In this document: in pieces, positions 1-9,694 of the stretch
Layout: the number at the start of each line of letters is the position of its first letter
How positions within the stretch are numbered: position 1 is the first letter of the stretch
From: CAWJAP01 sp963834365
Lineage (GTDB): Bacteria; Acidobacteriota; Vicinamibacteria; Vicinamibacterales; Vicinamibacteraceae
Reading direction: 5' to 3'
Assembly (NCBI GenBank): GCA_963834365.1
Contig: CAWIBS010000013.1
Coordinates: 1-64,000 of the forward strand
DNA: 64,000 bases
The notes under the pieces: model-generated
What the model was told of the DNA's origin: nothing
Seen by the model: only the letters and a program-made list of their open reading frames with translations
Databases searched by the model: none
Position numbers and translations under genes: made by a program

Positions 1-75
1 AGGCCTTCAGGCCTGCCCGGGCCCGCGTTGGCCGGGCTGAAGCCCGGCGCCACCTTAGCGGGCCCGTTGTCAACT
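1..75. repeat. Two-hairpin intergenic repeat, copy 1 (cut by window edge)
   Basis: This is one of three copies of a roughly 90-bp intergenic element (others at 14655-14740 and, inverted, 18320-18410). It holds two hairpins: AGGCCT-TC-AGGCCT type at the left edge and GCCGGGC-TGAA-GCCCGGC in the middle, and ends in a shared GTTGTCAAC tail. It lies just past the stop of the minus-strand TPR gene, so it may also act as a transcript end. The left end is truncated by the window. Confidence 0.75.
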
Positions 76-113
76 CAGGAGACCCTGGGTCCAGGCAGCT
101 TCGAACCGTGGGC

Positions 114-1253
114 TCACTTCGGAACGGACGAAGCGGGAGACTCCTTCGCCTTCAGCTGCTCGAATCGCGCGAGGGCCTCGTCGGCCAGCGCCGTCTGACC
201 GTTGCGCCGGTAGGCCTGTGCCAGGCGAAAGTGCGCCTGCGCGAGCTCCGGTTCGAGCGTCACCGCGGTTCGAAGCGCCTGGACCGCTTCGCCATACCGC
301 CGCTGCTCCGACAACAGGATGCCGAGCTGCAGGAACGCCTTGGCGAGTGTCGCGTCGAGCGCGACGGCCCGCCGCAGCAGCGCTTCGACGCGCGCCAGAT
401 CTGCGGGTGAGGCACCGGCCGCGTCCTTCCACAGGTTCATGGCGTAGTAGTAGTGCCCGAGGGCGTGGCGCGGTTGTGCCTTGACGAAGCGCGCGAGCCG
501 CGTCGTGATCTCGGGCCCGAGCTCCGGGGACACGCCATACATCTCGCCGAGGAATTCAATCGGCCGGGGATCGGACGGCGCCAGATCCGACGCCCGGCAG
601 AACGATCGAACGGCATCGTCGTACTGCCCTTGCGAATAGAGCGCGATCCCCAGCCCGATCTGCAGCCTCGCCGACTTCGGAAACCGCTTGACGCCGGCGG
701 AGAACACTTCCGTCGCCGGCTCGGATGCGCGGAGCTGCAGCAGGTTGTTCCCCCAGTCGAACAGGTGGTCCTCGGTCGCATCGGCGTGCGCGGCCCGCTG
801 ATACGCCTCGGCGGCCGCGACCAGGTTGCCCGCGCGCTCTTCCACGTCGCCCAGCAGGTTGTGGAGCTCGCCGGTCGCCTTCGCCTCCAGCATGGCCGTC
901 ACCAGCTGGCGGGCGGCGTCGAGCTTGCCGGTCTCGAGGTACGCCAGCACGAGGTTGTAGCCGCTGGCGTAGTGTGCCGGATCGATCGATCGCGCGCGCT
1001 CGAGATGGGGAATGGCCGCGGTCAGCTTCCCGCGCTGGACGTAGAACTCGGCCAGGGCGTACTGCGCCTCGAAGCTGTCGGGGTGACGGCGGACAGCCGC
1101 GGTCAGCTGCCGTTCAATCGCCGCTGAATCAGGCGTCGCCGCGGCGGGAGCCGCCGGCTTGTTCGCAGATGTCTGTGCAGCAGCCGGACCTGCCCATGCC
1201 AGCGTCGTCAGTGTGAATGCCAGGAGAGGCAGCGGCGCGCTGCGGGTGACCAC
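114..1253 (-). CDS. Exported tetratricopeptide-repeat protein
   Basis: The product of about 379 residues has a signal peptide (start region with PLPLLAFTLTTLAWAGPAAAQ) followed by TPR-type helical repeats through most of its length, with typical spacing of A/G-Y-A/P motifs (for example LAEFYVQRGKL, AYQRAAHADAT, GIALYSQGQYDDAV, LGILLSEQRRYGEAV, LAQAYRRNGQTALAD). TPR arrays bind protein partners; the specific partner is not evident. I chose a GTG start at 1253 because a GGAG sits 7 bases before it and it begins directly with the signal peptide; the open frame itself continues upstream to 1349. It follows the receptor gene 1360-4879 on the same strand and may be co-transcribed, although a perfect hairpin lies between them. 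Confidence 0.8.
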   Translation of the reverse strand: MVTRSAPLPLLAFTLTTLAWAGPAAAQTSANKPAAPAAATPDSAAIERQLTAAVRRHPDSFEAQYALAEFYVQRGKLTAAIPHLERARSIDPAHYASGYNLVLAYLETGKLDAARQLVTAMLEAKATGELHNLLGDVEERAGNLVAAAEAYQRAAHADATEDHLFDWGNNLLQLRASEPATEVFSAGVKRFPKSARLQIGLGIALYSQGQYDDAVRSFCRASDLAPSDPRPIEFLGEMYGVSPELGPEITTRLARFVKAQPRHALGHYYYAMNLWKDAAGASPADLARVEALLRRAVALDATLAKAFLQLGILLSEQRRYGEAVQALRTAVTLEPELAQAHFRLAQAYRRNGQTALADEALARFEQLKAKESPASSVPK

Positions 1254-1282
1254 GGAAAGGCTCCGATGCTGGCGACCTGCGA

Positions 1283-1303
1283 GGGCCGGCCTGCGGCCGG
1301 CCC
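1283..1303 (-). terminator. Perfect 9-bp hairpin between receptor and TPR genes
   Basis: GGGCCGGCC, loop TGC, GGCCGGCCC: a perfect inverted repeat in the short gap after the receptor stop. There is no T-tract, so it may be an attenuator or another member of the hairpin repeats common here rather than a full terminator. Confidence 0.4.
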
Positions 1304-1359
1304 CCGCGGATTCCCGCGTCAGGCCGGCCGCCGGTCGCCCGGTCGCCAATCATCGCACC

Positions 1360-4300
1360 TTACCAGTAGAACTTCACGCCGAGCTGGAACTGCCGCGGCG
1401 TGTTGCGCATGCTGGTGATGCTCGCGAAGTTCCGCGCGTCGAGGAAGTTCAGCGACCCGGGCAGGTTGAACGAGGGCGTATTCGTCAGGTTGAAGGCCTC
1501 GGCACGGAACTCGAACCGCCGATCGCCAAAGACGCTGAACTGCTTGGCGAACCCCAGGTCGAGTTGACGGAGGGGCGGTCCGGTGACCTGGGCTCTCTCG
1601 TCGCCGCCGAGCGGGCTGAAATCGGTCTGGCCGATGGTCGCGACCGGCGCCGGGTTGGCGAATGCCGCCGGATTGTAGAACTGCTCGACGGTGCCGGCGT
1701 CTGCGTACGGATCGCCGACGACCAGCGCGTAGCATCCCGTGCCCGACCCCGTCGCCGGCGTGCAGTCGATCGTCTGAGCCTGGCCGCTGTAGATGGACAT
1801 CACCCAGTTGGCGCGCCAGCCGCCCAAGATCGGACCGCTGCCCGGCAGATCGTAGTTGCCGCTGAAGACCAGGGCATGCCTGGTGTGGAACCCGGACAGG
1901 CCGACGTCGTTCTCGAGATCCCAGCCCGACGACATCCGGCGCCCGCAGGCCGCCGACGCTGCCGCCCGAGAGCGAGTCGCCGGCGTTGGTCCTGGCCTCG
2001 CTCAAGGTGTAGGCGAGGAGGAATTGCAGGCCCTTGTGGAAGCGCCGCTGGAACTTGAGCTGCAGCGAGTCGTACGAGCTCACGCCCACCGTCCGCACGA
2101 GGAGCGATCCGCGCGCGAAGTCGGGCCATTGCACGTGCGGCTGCGGGTCCGTCCCCGGCGGGAGCAGCCGAAGCACGTTGTTCATGCCGGTGAACGTCTC
2201 GAGGTTGCGGCCCCGCGTCCCGACATAGCCGACTTCGACGCGCGTGCTGTCCCGCCAGCTCGGTCTGCAGCGTCACGTTGTAGTTGTGATACTTCGGCGT
2301 CTTGTAGTCGAACTCGACGCCGCGCAGCGTTCAGCCCGTTGGCGTTGACGTTGAGCGGGTCGAGCGGGATGCGCGTGCGCGCGTCGAGGGTCGCGAGCGA
2401 GCCGTCGGCAGCCGGGTGGGCTCGACGTCGTTCGGCGACCTGATAGATCAGCGTGAACTGGAACGGATAGTTGTAGCCGAGACTCGGGTTGCCGCCACGG
2501 TTCTCGAAGGCGCCGTAGAACAGGCCGTAGCCGCTTCGCAGCACGTACTTCTCGCCGAACTGATAGGCGGCATCGAGGCGGGGCGCGAAGTTGTTCTTCG
2601 GCATCTTGCCGAGGCCGCTGCCGAACTCGTCGGTGTAGACGAGCTCGATGCCGTCCCGCGCGAGGTTGGTGACGAAGCTCGGAGACAGCGGCTGGTCGCG
2701 CCATTCCGCCGGGATCAGATAGCGAGACGGCGGGCCAGGCACCATGTTGGCCTGCTCGGCCTCGCGCTCCTGCTCACGGCTGAACCAGTCCCAGCGCAGG
2801 CCGTAGTTCAGCGTCAGCTTCGACGACGACGCGCCAGCTGTCCTGGCCGTACGCCCCGTGGTAGGTCTTGAACGCATCGACGTCGCCGAACGGCGAGACG
2901 CGGATCTCGTGCATGCCGCCGAGAAGTCCACGCCCCCGGGCACGGTCGACGGGAATCTGCGTGCAGCAGGAAATGCGCCCGCGCCGTGCTGTTGTCGGTC
3001 GCGTTGGCAACCGACGTGTAGCGGCCGTCCCAGTAGTACTCGCCGCGCGCGTACGGCGGCTGGGTCGAGCCGAAGAAGATGTCCTGGTACGATGTAGCCG
3101 GTCTTGAAGGTGTGCGACTTGTAGACCTTCGTCAGGTTGTCGCTGAACTGCAGGGTGTTGCTGAAGCGCTCGCTGACCACCCAGCCCGAGTGGCCGAGCT
3201 GCGGTGAGGCTGTCGCGGGCGAGAGCAGCGGCAGTCCGCCGTTCCCTTCGATCTGCGGAATGCCGAGGATGCCGTACTTACCCGGCAGGTCGCTGGTGTC
3301 GTCGCCGTTGGGCTGAAGCCGGTTGGTGTGCTCGCGACTCAGGCCGAAGCGCGCCTCGTTGATGAGCGTCGACGAGAACATGTGCGTATGGCTGGCGGCG
3401 AGCCCGTTGACGCCGACGGTCTCGTCGCCCTCGTTGAAGCCGCCGCCGTCCCCGTCGCCGTCGAACGGCGACGGCCGCACCTTGTGATTGTCCGAGAAGC
3501 TGTAGCGCGCGAAGAAGCGATCGTTGCTGCTGAAGTTGTGGTCCACGCGCACGTCGAAGGCATGCGTGTCGTCGGTGTTGTTCCGGTTGACGACGTAGTT
3601 GTTGTTCAGCCCGGCCACGTTGGGCTCGGGATACAGCTGCATCAGCCGGACCGCGTCGGCCAGGAGCCGGCCCGACGGAATGCGGTTGCCGGGAAAGGCG
3701 TCGCGCACGTAGCCGGCGCGTCGCCGCCGTCATCCCGGTGACGGGATCGACCTGGCCCGCCTGGAGCTGTCGCGTCGTGGCCGGGTCGAACACGGTCCCG
3801 CGCGGGAAGTTGCGGCCCAGGATGTCGGCGCCGGCTGTTGCCGCTCTGGAGCGCGATGAGATCGCTGAAGTCGGTGAACCCGCTCGCCCGCTGCAGCGCC
3901 GTCGGCACCGTCGTCACCCAGGTGCGGGCCTGCGTGATAATGCTGCCCTCGTAGTCGGCGAACCAGAACGTCTTCGAGCCCCACAGCGGGCCGCCGGCCG
4001 TGAACCCGTACTGGTTGGACAGGTAGTCGCCCTTCTTGATGTTGGCGCGGTTGGCGAAGAAGTCGGTGGCATTCAGCGCGTCGTTGCGATGGAACTCCCA
4101 GAAGCTGCCGCGCAACTGATTGGTGCCGGACTTGAGCGTGGTGTTGAGCACCGCGCCCCCGGCGCGCCCGTACTCGGCGCTGAACGAGCTGGTCAGGATC
4201 TTGATCTCGTCCACCGCATCGACCGGCGGCTTGACGATGTAGGCGACGCCGCTCAGGAAGTCGACGTTGCTGGTGTTGTTGTCGATGCCGTCGAGCAGGT

Positions 4301-4879
4301 AGTTGTTCTGGGCCGGCCGGACGCCGTTCGCCGAGAACATCGAGCGGCGCGCGCGCGCCCGGCTGCGGCGGCACGACACCCGCCGTGAGCCGCGCGAGCA
4401 TCGTGTAGTCGCGGCCGTTGATCGGCAGGTTCTCGAGGTTGTCGGACTTCAACGACTCGCCGACCGTCCCGCTGCCGGTCTGCAGCAGCGGCGCCGCGGC
4501 GGTGACGACGAGCTCCTCGGAGAGGGTCCCGGTCTCGAGCGTGAAGTCGATGCGCGCCTGCTGCCCGATGCCCACCGCGATGCCACGCTGCTCGGTGGTC
4601 CGGAAGCCGGGGAACTCGATGCGGATGGTGTAGGAGCCCGTCCTCACCGGCGTGAAGACATAGCCCCCGTCTTGACCTGTGACCCCGGTCAACGCGAAGC
4701 GCCTGGCCTTCGTGGGTGATCGTCACCGTGGCGCCCGGCAGGACGCCACCCGACGAGTCCTTCACGGTGCCGGCGATCGTACCCGTGTCCACCTGGGCGA
4801 ACACCGGGACAGCAGACAGCGTCAGGCAGACGATGAGAGCGAGTGCGCAGCACCCGCACCGTGATCGGAGAACTCGCAT
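1360..4879 (-). CDS. TonB-dependent receptor, Oar-like (frameshifted)
   Basis: Outer-membrane active transporter of about 1,150 residues. The start at 4879 follows a GAGGG and opens with a signal peptide ending in VPVFAQ, then a carboxypeptidase-regulatory domain (GTIAGTVKDSSGGVLPGATV), a plug domain (LENLPINGRDYTMLARLTAG, NNYLLDGIDNNTSNVD) and a beta-barrel ending in the aromatic terminus QLGVKFYW, as expected for BAM recognition. The frame shifts several times (near 4690, 4370, 3830, 3700, 3090-2870, 2330-2240, 1930) while the homology carries on, so I read it as one gene with sequence errors; genuine decay cannot be excluded. Unlike the two receptors at 20-30 kb it lacks the 21-bp direct repeat and instead has a LacI-type operator, suggesting a different, probably sugar-related, substrate. 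Confidence 0.8.
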
Positions 4880-4961
4880 ATCGGCCCTCGTTTCCACGCG
4901 ACGCACGCACGCCGGTCAGCCGACCGGTGTCGAGTCGAGGGAGATACCCTCGAACGTTGAC

Positions 4962-4975
4962 TGTGAACGTTTACA
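4962..4975. promoter_or_regulatory. LacI-family operator-like palindrome
   Basis: TGTGAACGTTTACA is a 14-bp palindrome with one mismatch and a central CG, the typical shape of LacI/GalR-family operators. It lies just downstream of the predicted start point of the receptor promoter, where bound repressor would block transcription. No LacI-type gene is present in the window. Confidence 0.55.
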
Positions 4976-4986
4976 GAAGTAGGGTG

Positions 4987-5016
4987 TAACTAACACTGCC
5001 ATGAAGCCACTGTCAA
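4987..5016 (-). promoter_or_regulatory. Sigma-70 promoter for the receptor gene
   Basis: On the minus strand a perfect TTGACA (5016-5011) is followed after 17-18 bp by TTAGTT/TAGTTA as a weak -10. The start point would fall near 4980, placing the operator at about +5 to +18 and leaving a leader of about 100 nt before the start codon at 4879. Confidence 0.55.
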
Positions 5017-5059
5017 GGAATTCCTGCGGCCTCGCGGCGTCGATCGCGGGTGGTTCGTG

Positions 5060-5773
5060 ATGAACCGGCGCACGTTCATTCAATCGGCTCTGCTCACCGC
5101 GACCGCGGGCTTCGCGCCGCCGCTCTCGTTGGCAGCGGGCCAACCCGATCGACATAGTGGAAAATGGATCATCCCCACCAATAAACCGGATCGCTTCGGG
5201 CTCAAGGTGATGGCCTTCAACCCGATCCGCGTACCCGATCCGGAAAAATGGGAGTTGACGATCGGCGGCCTCACGCACGAGCCGCTCACGCTGAAAGCCG
5301 CGGACCTGGAGCGATTCGCGCGCACGTCACAGAACAGCCGGCTGAAGTGCGTGCAGTGCTGGTCGGGCCGTGTCACCTGGGAGGGCTTCCACCCCGACGA
5401 GCTCCTGCGCCTCGTCAGGCCAAAACCCGAAGCCGGCTACGTGCGCGTCGAGTGCGCCGACAAGTATTACGATTTCGTGAAGCTCGAGGATCTCCGGAAT
5501 CCCCGGACGCTGTTTGCCGTCGGCCTCAACGGCGAGGCCCTGACGCCCGAGCACGGCGCGCCGCTCCGCCTCGTCCTGCCCTTCAAGTACGGCTACAAGT
5601 CGTCGAAGCTGATCACGAAGCTGACGTTCATCGAGCAGGGCGGCCGCGGCCTGGTCGCCGACGGGTGGCCGTACTACTCGGAAACGGGGGACATCCTGCC
5701 CGGTGTGGACCATCCCTTCGAGTTCCCGGACGAGGCGCGCAAGATTCGGGGTGGCGAGATCCTCGACTACTGA
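5060..5773 (+). CDS. Tat-exported molybdopterin oxidoreductase (sulfite oxidase / MsrP-like fold)
   Basis: A 237-residue protein with a twin-arginine signal (MNRRTFIQSALLTA), as needed to export a folded molybdopterin enzyme. The segment LKCVQCWSGRVTWEGF around residues 96-111 matches the sulfite-oxidase-type loop in which the first Cys (C97) coordinates molybdenum; SKLITKLTFIEQ near residue 190 fits the end of the same domain. Its length fits the catalytic domain alone, without a dimerisation or haem domain, as in MsrP (YedY). There is no adjacent MsrQ membrane haem partner, so the electron donor is unknown. It begins a tight operon: its stop codon is immediately followed by the next start. 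Confidence 0.8.
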   Translation: MNRRTFIQSALLTATAGFAPPLSLAAGQPDRHSGKWIIPTNKPDRFGLKVMAFNPIRVPDPEKWELTIGGLTHEPLTLKAADLERFARTSQNSRLKCVQCWSGRVTWEGFHPDELLRLVRPKPEAGYVRVECADKYYDFVKLEDLRNPRTLFAVGLNGEALTPEHGAPLRLVLPFKYGYKSSKLITKLTFIEQGGRGLVADGWPYYSETGDILPGVDHPFEFPDEARKIRGGEILDY

Positions 5774-6970
5774 ATGATGTCCGTCACGCCTGCACGCGGC
5801 TGGGATGTGGCCGGCGCCGTCCGGCGGCGCGACGCGCTGCGGCTGCTCGCCGGGCTGATGGCCGAATGGTTCCTGCCGCGCCGCCTCTTCGCCCAGCGTG
5901 CCGCTGCGACCAAGCCGGATCGCCGCGTCATCGTCGTCACCTTCGGGGGCGGCGTGCGCTACGAGGACACGCTTGCGCCCGAGGGCTGGGTCAACATTCC
6001 CCATCTGGCCAAGGAGCTGGTGCCGCAGGGGCTCGTCTATCCAATGGCGCGCTACGAGGGCATCACCGGCCATTTCAACTCCACCGGGGCGCTGGTGACC
6101 GGATGCCGGCAGGAGGTGGACGCCTACGGCAGCGAGGCGCCGGTGACCCCGACCATCTTCGAGCTGTTCCGCAAGCAGTACGCCCTCCCGCCCGAAGAGA
6201 CCTGGGTCATCGCCACCAACAAGAGCTTCAGTCTCATGGGCGGCAGCAAGCTCAGGGACTTCGGCGATCCGTTCTCCGCCAACGTCATCCTCCCGAAACA
6301 GCTGCTGATCGAGACGATCAAGGCCGCCGTGAGCACCGACGCCGGACCCGGCGTCGAGGATCGCCAGGTGCTCGCCGAACGGATGATGCTGGCGCTCGAC
6401 GAGGGCTACGAGGGATTCGGGTGGCGCGTGTTCGAGGCCGGCCGGAGCCTCTCCGCCGATCTCAAGGCGAGCCTGGCCAAGTCGCTGCTGGACTACTTCA
6501 ACGACCCGATGGTCCCCACGAGCGGCGACGAGCTGACCTTCTTCATGACGAAGGAGATCATGAACCGCCTCGCGCCGTCGCTCATCGTCGTCAACTTCTG
6601 GGACATCGACATCGCGCACTACGGCGCCTACTCGCTCTATCTCGAGGCCATCCGGCGGACCGACCGCCTCGTCCACGAGCTCTGGCAGCACGCGCAGTCG
6701 CTCCCGCAGTATCGCGACAAGACGACGATGCTGGTCGTCCCGGAGCTCGGCCGTGACGGCGATCTGTTCGGCAACGGCTTCGCCAACCATCGCAGCGGCG
6801 ATGAGTCGTGCCGGCGCGTGTGGCTGGTCGCGCTCGGCGCCGGGGTCCCGAAGGGCGCGGGGACCGAACGACCGATTCGCACCACGGACGTCGCCCCGAC
6901 GGTGGCCCGCATTCTCGGGTTCACGATGCCGGAGTGCGAAGGACGACCGCTCGCGGAGCTGGCGTTCTGA
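5774..6970 (+). CDS. Alkaline-phosphatase-superfamily protein, probably Tat-exported
   Basis: The 398-residue product starts directly after the stop of the molybdoenzyme gene. An arginine-rich stretch (RRRDALRLLAG) before a hydrophobic segment resembles a Tat signal. The core begins RRVIVVTFGGGVRYEDT and later has VVNFWDIDIAHYGAYSLYLEAI and TTMLVVPELGRDGD, with the spacing of metal-binding Asp/His residues seen in sulfatase/phosphatase-like DUF1501-type proteins; DVAPTVARILGF near the end is typical of the superfamily. Substrate unknown. The gene sits between the molybdoenzyme and an unrecognised protein, so a joint role is likely but unproven. Confidence 0.65.
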   Translation: MMSVTPARGWDVAGAVRRRDALRLLAGLMAEWFLPRRLFAQRAAATKPDRRVIVVTFGGGVRYEDTLAPEGWVNIPHLAKELVPQGLVYPMARYEGITGHFNSTGALVTGCRQEVDAYGSEAPVTPTIFELFRKQYALPPEETWVIATNKSFSLMGGSKLRDFGDPFSANVILPKQLLIETIKAAVSTDAGPGVEDRQVLAERMMLALDEGYEGFGWRVFEAGRSLSADLKASLAKSLLDYFNDPMVPTSGDELTFFMTKEIMNRLAPSLIVVNFWDIDIAHYGAYSLYLEAIRRTDRLVHELWQHAQSLPQYRDKTTMLVVPELGRDGDLFGNGFANHRSGDESCRRVWLVALGAGVPKGAGTERPIRTTDVAPTVARILGFTMPECEGRPLAELAF

Positions 6971-6982
6971 GAGCGAGCCGGC

Positions 6983-8347
6983 ATGCAATTCGACGCACGA
7001 CTGACCGGCGAAGCCGCCACGCTGGCGCGAACGCACCGGGAGATGCTCGAGCGGCTGCCGGCGACGTTTCATGCGTCGGTCCTCATCGAGCTCGAGAAGT
7101 GGCCGACGCTCTTCCCTGCTGAGCAGGCGTACCAGCGCCGGCTCCTGCAGCACCTCGCGGGGATGCCGGACGCAGAGCGCCGCCAGGTCTTCGCCGACGT
7201 CACCGCGGTGGAAACCGAAGCGGGCTGGCGCGCCATCAAGACCACGGACCCGGGGCGCTTCCAGGAAGAGGCGCAGGGCGTGCTGCGCCGGCAACGACTC
7301 CTGGCCAAATGGCGTCAGGCGGTGGACCACGCCTTCAAGGCGATTCAGCCCGCCATCGAACGTCAGCTCTACCCCGCCGACGCGCCCCGCCGCCTGGTGG
7401 TCCAGCTGTACGGGACCGGGATTGCGATCCAGGCGGGACAGGTGTGGAGCCGGTTCCGGGGGATGGGCGTTCGGCTCCCGCTGGATCTGAGCAACGTCCG
7501 TGGCGCGGACGCATTCCTGCGTCCGCTGTTCGCGGGCGCCCCGGGAGGAGCGGGCCCGGCGCCGACGCTGTTCACGACGGCGCGTGCGGCTGCCGGCGAG
7601 ACGCCGTTCGATGCGTGGATCGTCGAATCCAACGACGTCCTTCACGACTGCTGCGAGATCGGGAGATCGCCCGGCGGCTCCCACGACTCCGTCACGGGAT
7701 TGAGCTACGACCGGCTGCGGGGCTATCGCGACGAGCTGACGCGCGCGCTCTACGCCAAGATCCAGGCGGGCGTGGCGAGCCCGCAGGCCTTTGCCGCCTA
7801 CGCGCGCAGCCTGCAGATTGCGCCGGCGCCGGGCGTGCTGCTGCAGCCGAGCGACTTGATTCAGGCGTTCGTGCGCGACGTGTTCCTCACCGGCAACGGC
7901 ACGCTGTTCGTCAACAACACGTTCGTCGAGTGGGCCACGGTCCAGGCCGTGCGGCGGGCCCAGCCGCGCATGGTGGTGGCGCGCTACGGCGTCCGGGACA
8001 AGATGAAGCCGTTCAGCAGCCTGCTCCTCTTCTCCCAGCCTCGCGCCGCCGATCAGATTCCGCTGATTGAAGACCCGGTCGGGTCCTTCGTCGACGTCGA
8101 GCAGCTGTCGTACTACGTCTGGCTGAACGCCGAGAAGAGCCCGGCCTACCGGAACCGGACCTTGTATCTGTTTCTCGCCGAGGGCGTGGACGAGATGCTC
8201 GCGATCCGGTCGGACCGTGCGCAGGCCCCGCGCACCGAGCTCCCGCGCGCGAGCTTGAGCGACGTCTGCGCGACGATGGCCTCGTGGCTCGGTGTTCCCG
8301 CACCGACGTCAGCCGGCCAGCCAATCGGCCCTCTGATCGGCGACTGA
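6983..8347 (+). CDS. Unrecognised 454-residue protein of the molybdoenzyme operon
   Basis: I do not recognise the family. The start is 12 bases after the preceding stop and the frame is intact. No signal peptide or membrane segment is apparent at the N-terminus, which is charged and helical (residues 1-130). The central and C-terminal parts (LVVQLYGTGIAIQ, FLTGNGTLFVNNTFVEWATV, RNRTLYLFLAEGVDEMLAIR, SLSDVCATMASWLGVPAP) have a vague alkaline-phosphatase-like ending, resembling the gene before it, so it might be a divergent member lacking the usual metal ligands. Three-gene linkage with the molybdoenzyme is the best clue to its role. Confidence 0.6.
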   Translation: MQFDARLTGEAATLARTHREMLERLPATFHASVLIELEKWPTLFPAEQAYQRRLLQHLAGMPDAERRQVFADVTAVETEAGWRAIKTTDPGRFQEEAQGVLRRQRLLAKWRQAVDHAFKAIQPAIERQLYPADAPRRLVVQLYGTGIAIQAGQVWSRFRGMGVRLPLDLSNVRGADAFLRPLFAGAPGGAGPAPTLFTTARAAAGETPFDAWIVESNDVLHDCCEIGRSPGGSHDSVTGLSYDRLRGYRDELTRALYAKIQAGVASPQAFAAYARSLQIAPAPGVLLQPSDLIQAFVRDVFLTGNGTLFVNNTFVEWATVQAVRRAQPRMVVARYGVRDKMKPFSSLLLFSQPRAADQIPLIEDPVGSFVDVEQLSYYVWLNAEKSPAYRNRTLYLFLAEGVDEMLAIRSDRAQAPRTELPRASLSDVCATMASWLGVPAPTSAGQPIGPLIGD

Positions 8348-8355
8348 TCCCGGGC

Positions 8356-9537
8356 TCAGAGCGCCGCGAGCACTTCCTTCATCAGGAACTGCGCCCCCTC
8401 GAAGCCGTCCCAGGGGCCGTCTTCGTACTCGAGCGCGAAGATGCCCTTGAAGCCGGCCTGCGTCAGCAGGCGGACGGAGCGGCCGACGTCGAAGTTCTTC
8501 CAGCGGTCCCAGTATTTGGCGTGGACGGTGGTGTGGGTGTAGGGCGCCAGCGCCTGCAGCCCGTGATGCAGCAGGTACTCGTGCTCCCAGTTGCAGAAGT
8601 CGGGTGAGGCCTCGCAGAACGGATGGTTGACCTCGTCCAGGATGATCCGGACGTTGGTCGGATCGGCGCTCAGCCCCCAGTGGTTCTCGATGGTCACCTT
8701 CACGCCGGCCTTGCCGCCATGGTCGGCCATGCGCTTGAAGGAGTCGATGGCGTTGGCCAGGTACTTCACGATCTCGTCGTTGCGCGGATAGCCGCCGGCG
8801 GCGGCGCTGGCCCCGGGTACGATCCGCGGCCCGCCCGTGTTCACACGCATCGTCTTGGCGCCGATCCTCGCGCAGCCGTCGAGCCATTTCTTCGCGACCT
8901 CGACGCCGTGGGCGCGCGCCTCGGCGTCGAGATCGGCGATGTGGCGCGGCGCGTTGTTCGAGACGTGATGACACCGCACGCCCGTCGTCGCAATCCGATC
9001 CGCAAGTTGATCGAGCCACTTCGTCCCCGCCGCACTCGAGGGATCGAACTCGCGGGTGGTGCGCGGGCGTCCCTCGACGGTGCCGCTGCTCTCGACGAAC
9101 ATCGCATCGGCGTCCACGTCGCCGAAGAGCGACGACCACAGGTCCATCTGCCGGACGCCGGGGAAGCGGTCCTTGGTGAACTGCGGGAAGTCGAGCAGCG
9201 TGATCTCGCCGTACTTCTTCTTCATGACCGCGGTGCGCTCGGCGCCCTGGGCCTGGGCCTGACTCTGAGCCTGACTCTGGGCCTGACCTGCGGCCTGACC
9301 TCCTCCGCTCATCCCGCCGGCCGCGCTCCTGCGTTTGAACAGCCAGCGGAGGGGGTAGGTGTTCGACGCCAGTCGCGCCAGTTTTTCGTCCTCGGTGAGG
9401 GCGCGCGGATCGGCATGGGCCGTCGAGGCGAGCAGCCCGGCGCCGGCGGCGAGGCTGGCATCCCTCAGGAACGCGCGGCGGCCGGGGTCTGACGGATGCG
9501 GAGCGTCGTGACGAGGGGCGGCAGTTGCGGAACGCAT
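8356..9537 (-). CDS. Tat-exported sugar phosphate isomerase/epimerase-like TIM-barrel protein
   Basis: Xylose-isomerase-like TIM-barrel protein of about 393 residues. The start at 9537 is preferred over 9585 because it places a twin-arginine signal (GRRAFLRDASLAAGAG) near the N-terminus. The barrel shows KVTIENHWGLS and VHAKYWDRWKNFDV with Glu/His/Lys residues typical of the family, and FALEYEDGPWDGFEG at the end. Residues near 80-98 form a low-complexity QAQSQAQSQAQAQ tract encoded by a short tandem repeat (9246-9298). It is convergent with the molybdoenzyme operon, 8 bp from its stop. The substrate cannot be told from sequence. Confidence 0.75.
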   Translation of the reverse strand: MRSATAAPRHDAPHPSDPGRRAFLRDASLAAGAGLLASTAHADPRALTEDEKLARLASNTYPLRWLFKRRSAAGGMSGGGQAAGQAQSQAQSQAQAQGAERTAVMKKKYGEITLLDFPQFTKDRFPGVRQMDLWSSLFGDVDADAMFVESSGTVEGRPRTTREFDPSSAAGTKWLDQLADRIATTGVRCHHVSNNAPRHIADLDAEARAHGVEVAKKWLDGCARIGAKTMRVNTGGPRIVPGASAAAGGYPRNDEIVKYLANAIDSFKRMADHGGKAGVKVTIENHWGLSADPTNVRIILDEVNHPFCEASPDFCNWEHEYLLHHGLQALAPYTHTTVHAKYWDRWKNFDVGRSVRLLTQAGFKGIFALEYEDGPWDGFEGAQFLMKEVLAAL

Positions 9538-9577
9538 CGGACTCCTCGGGGAAATGGGTGCGAGGATAATACGCATG

Positions 9578-9665
9578 TCAGGCATCAGGCATCAGGGATC
9601 AGGCAACCAGAAGATCTTCCCGTGCAGCCCGTAGCCCGTAGCCCGTAGCCCGTAGCCCGTAGCCC
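9578..9665. repeat. Heptanucleotide tandem repeats
   Basis: Two runs of 7-bp units lie in this intergenic gap: GGCATCA-type units at 9581-9601 and five exact GTAGCCC units at 9631-9665 preceded by GCAGCCC. Other heptamer runs of different sequence but the same period occur elsewhere in the window. Confidence 0.85.
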
Positions 9666-9694
9666 AGACAGTATTCACGTTTCGAAATTGACGC

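Noticed and set aside
5327..7684. A 785-codon minus-strand open frame opposite the molybdoenzyme operon
   Set aside because: Shadow of three real plus-strand genes; no domain, no ribosome site.
9624..9665. Possible CRISPR-like array
   Set aside because: Units are 7 bp with no spacers; it is a simple tandem repeat.
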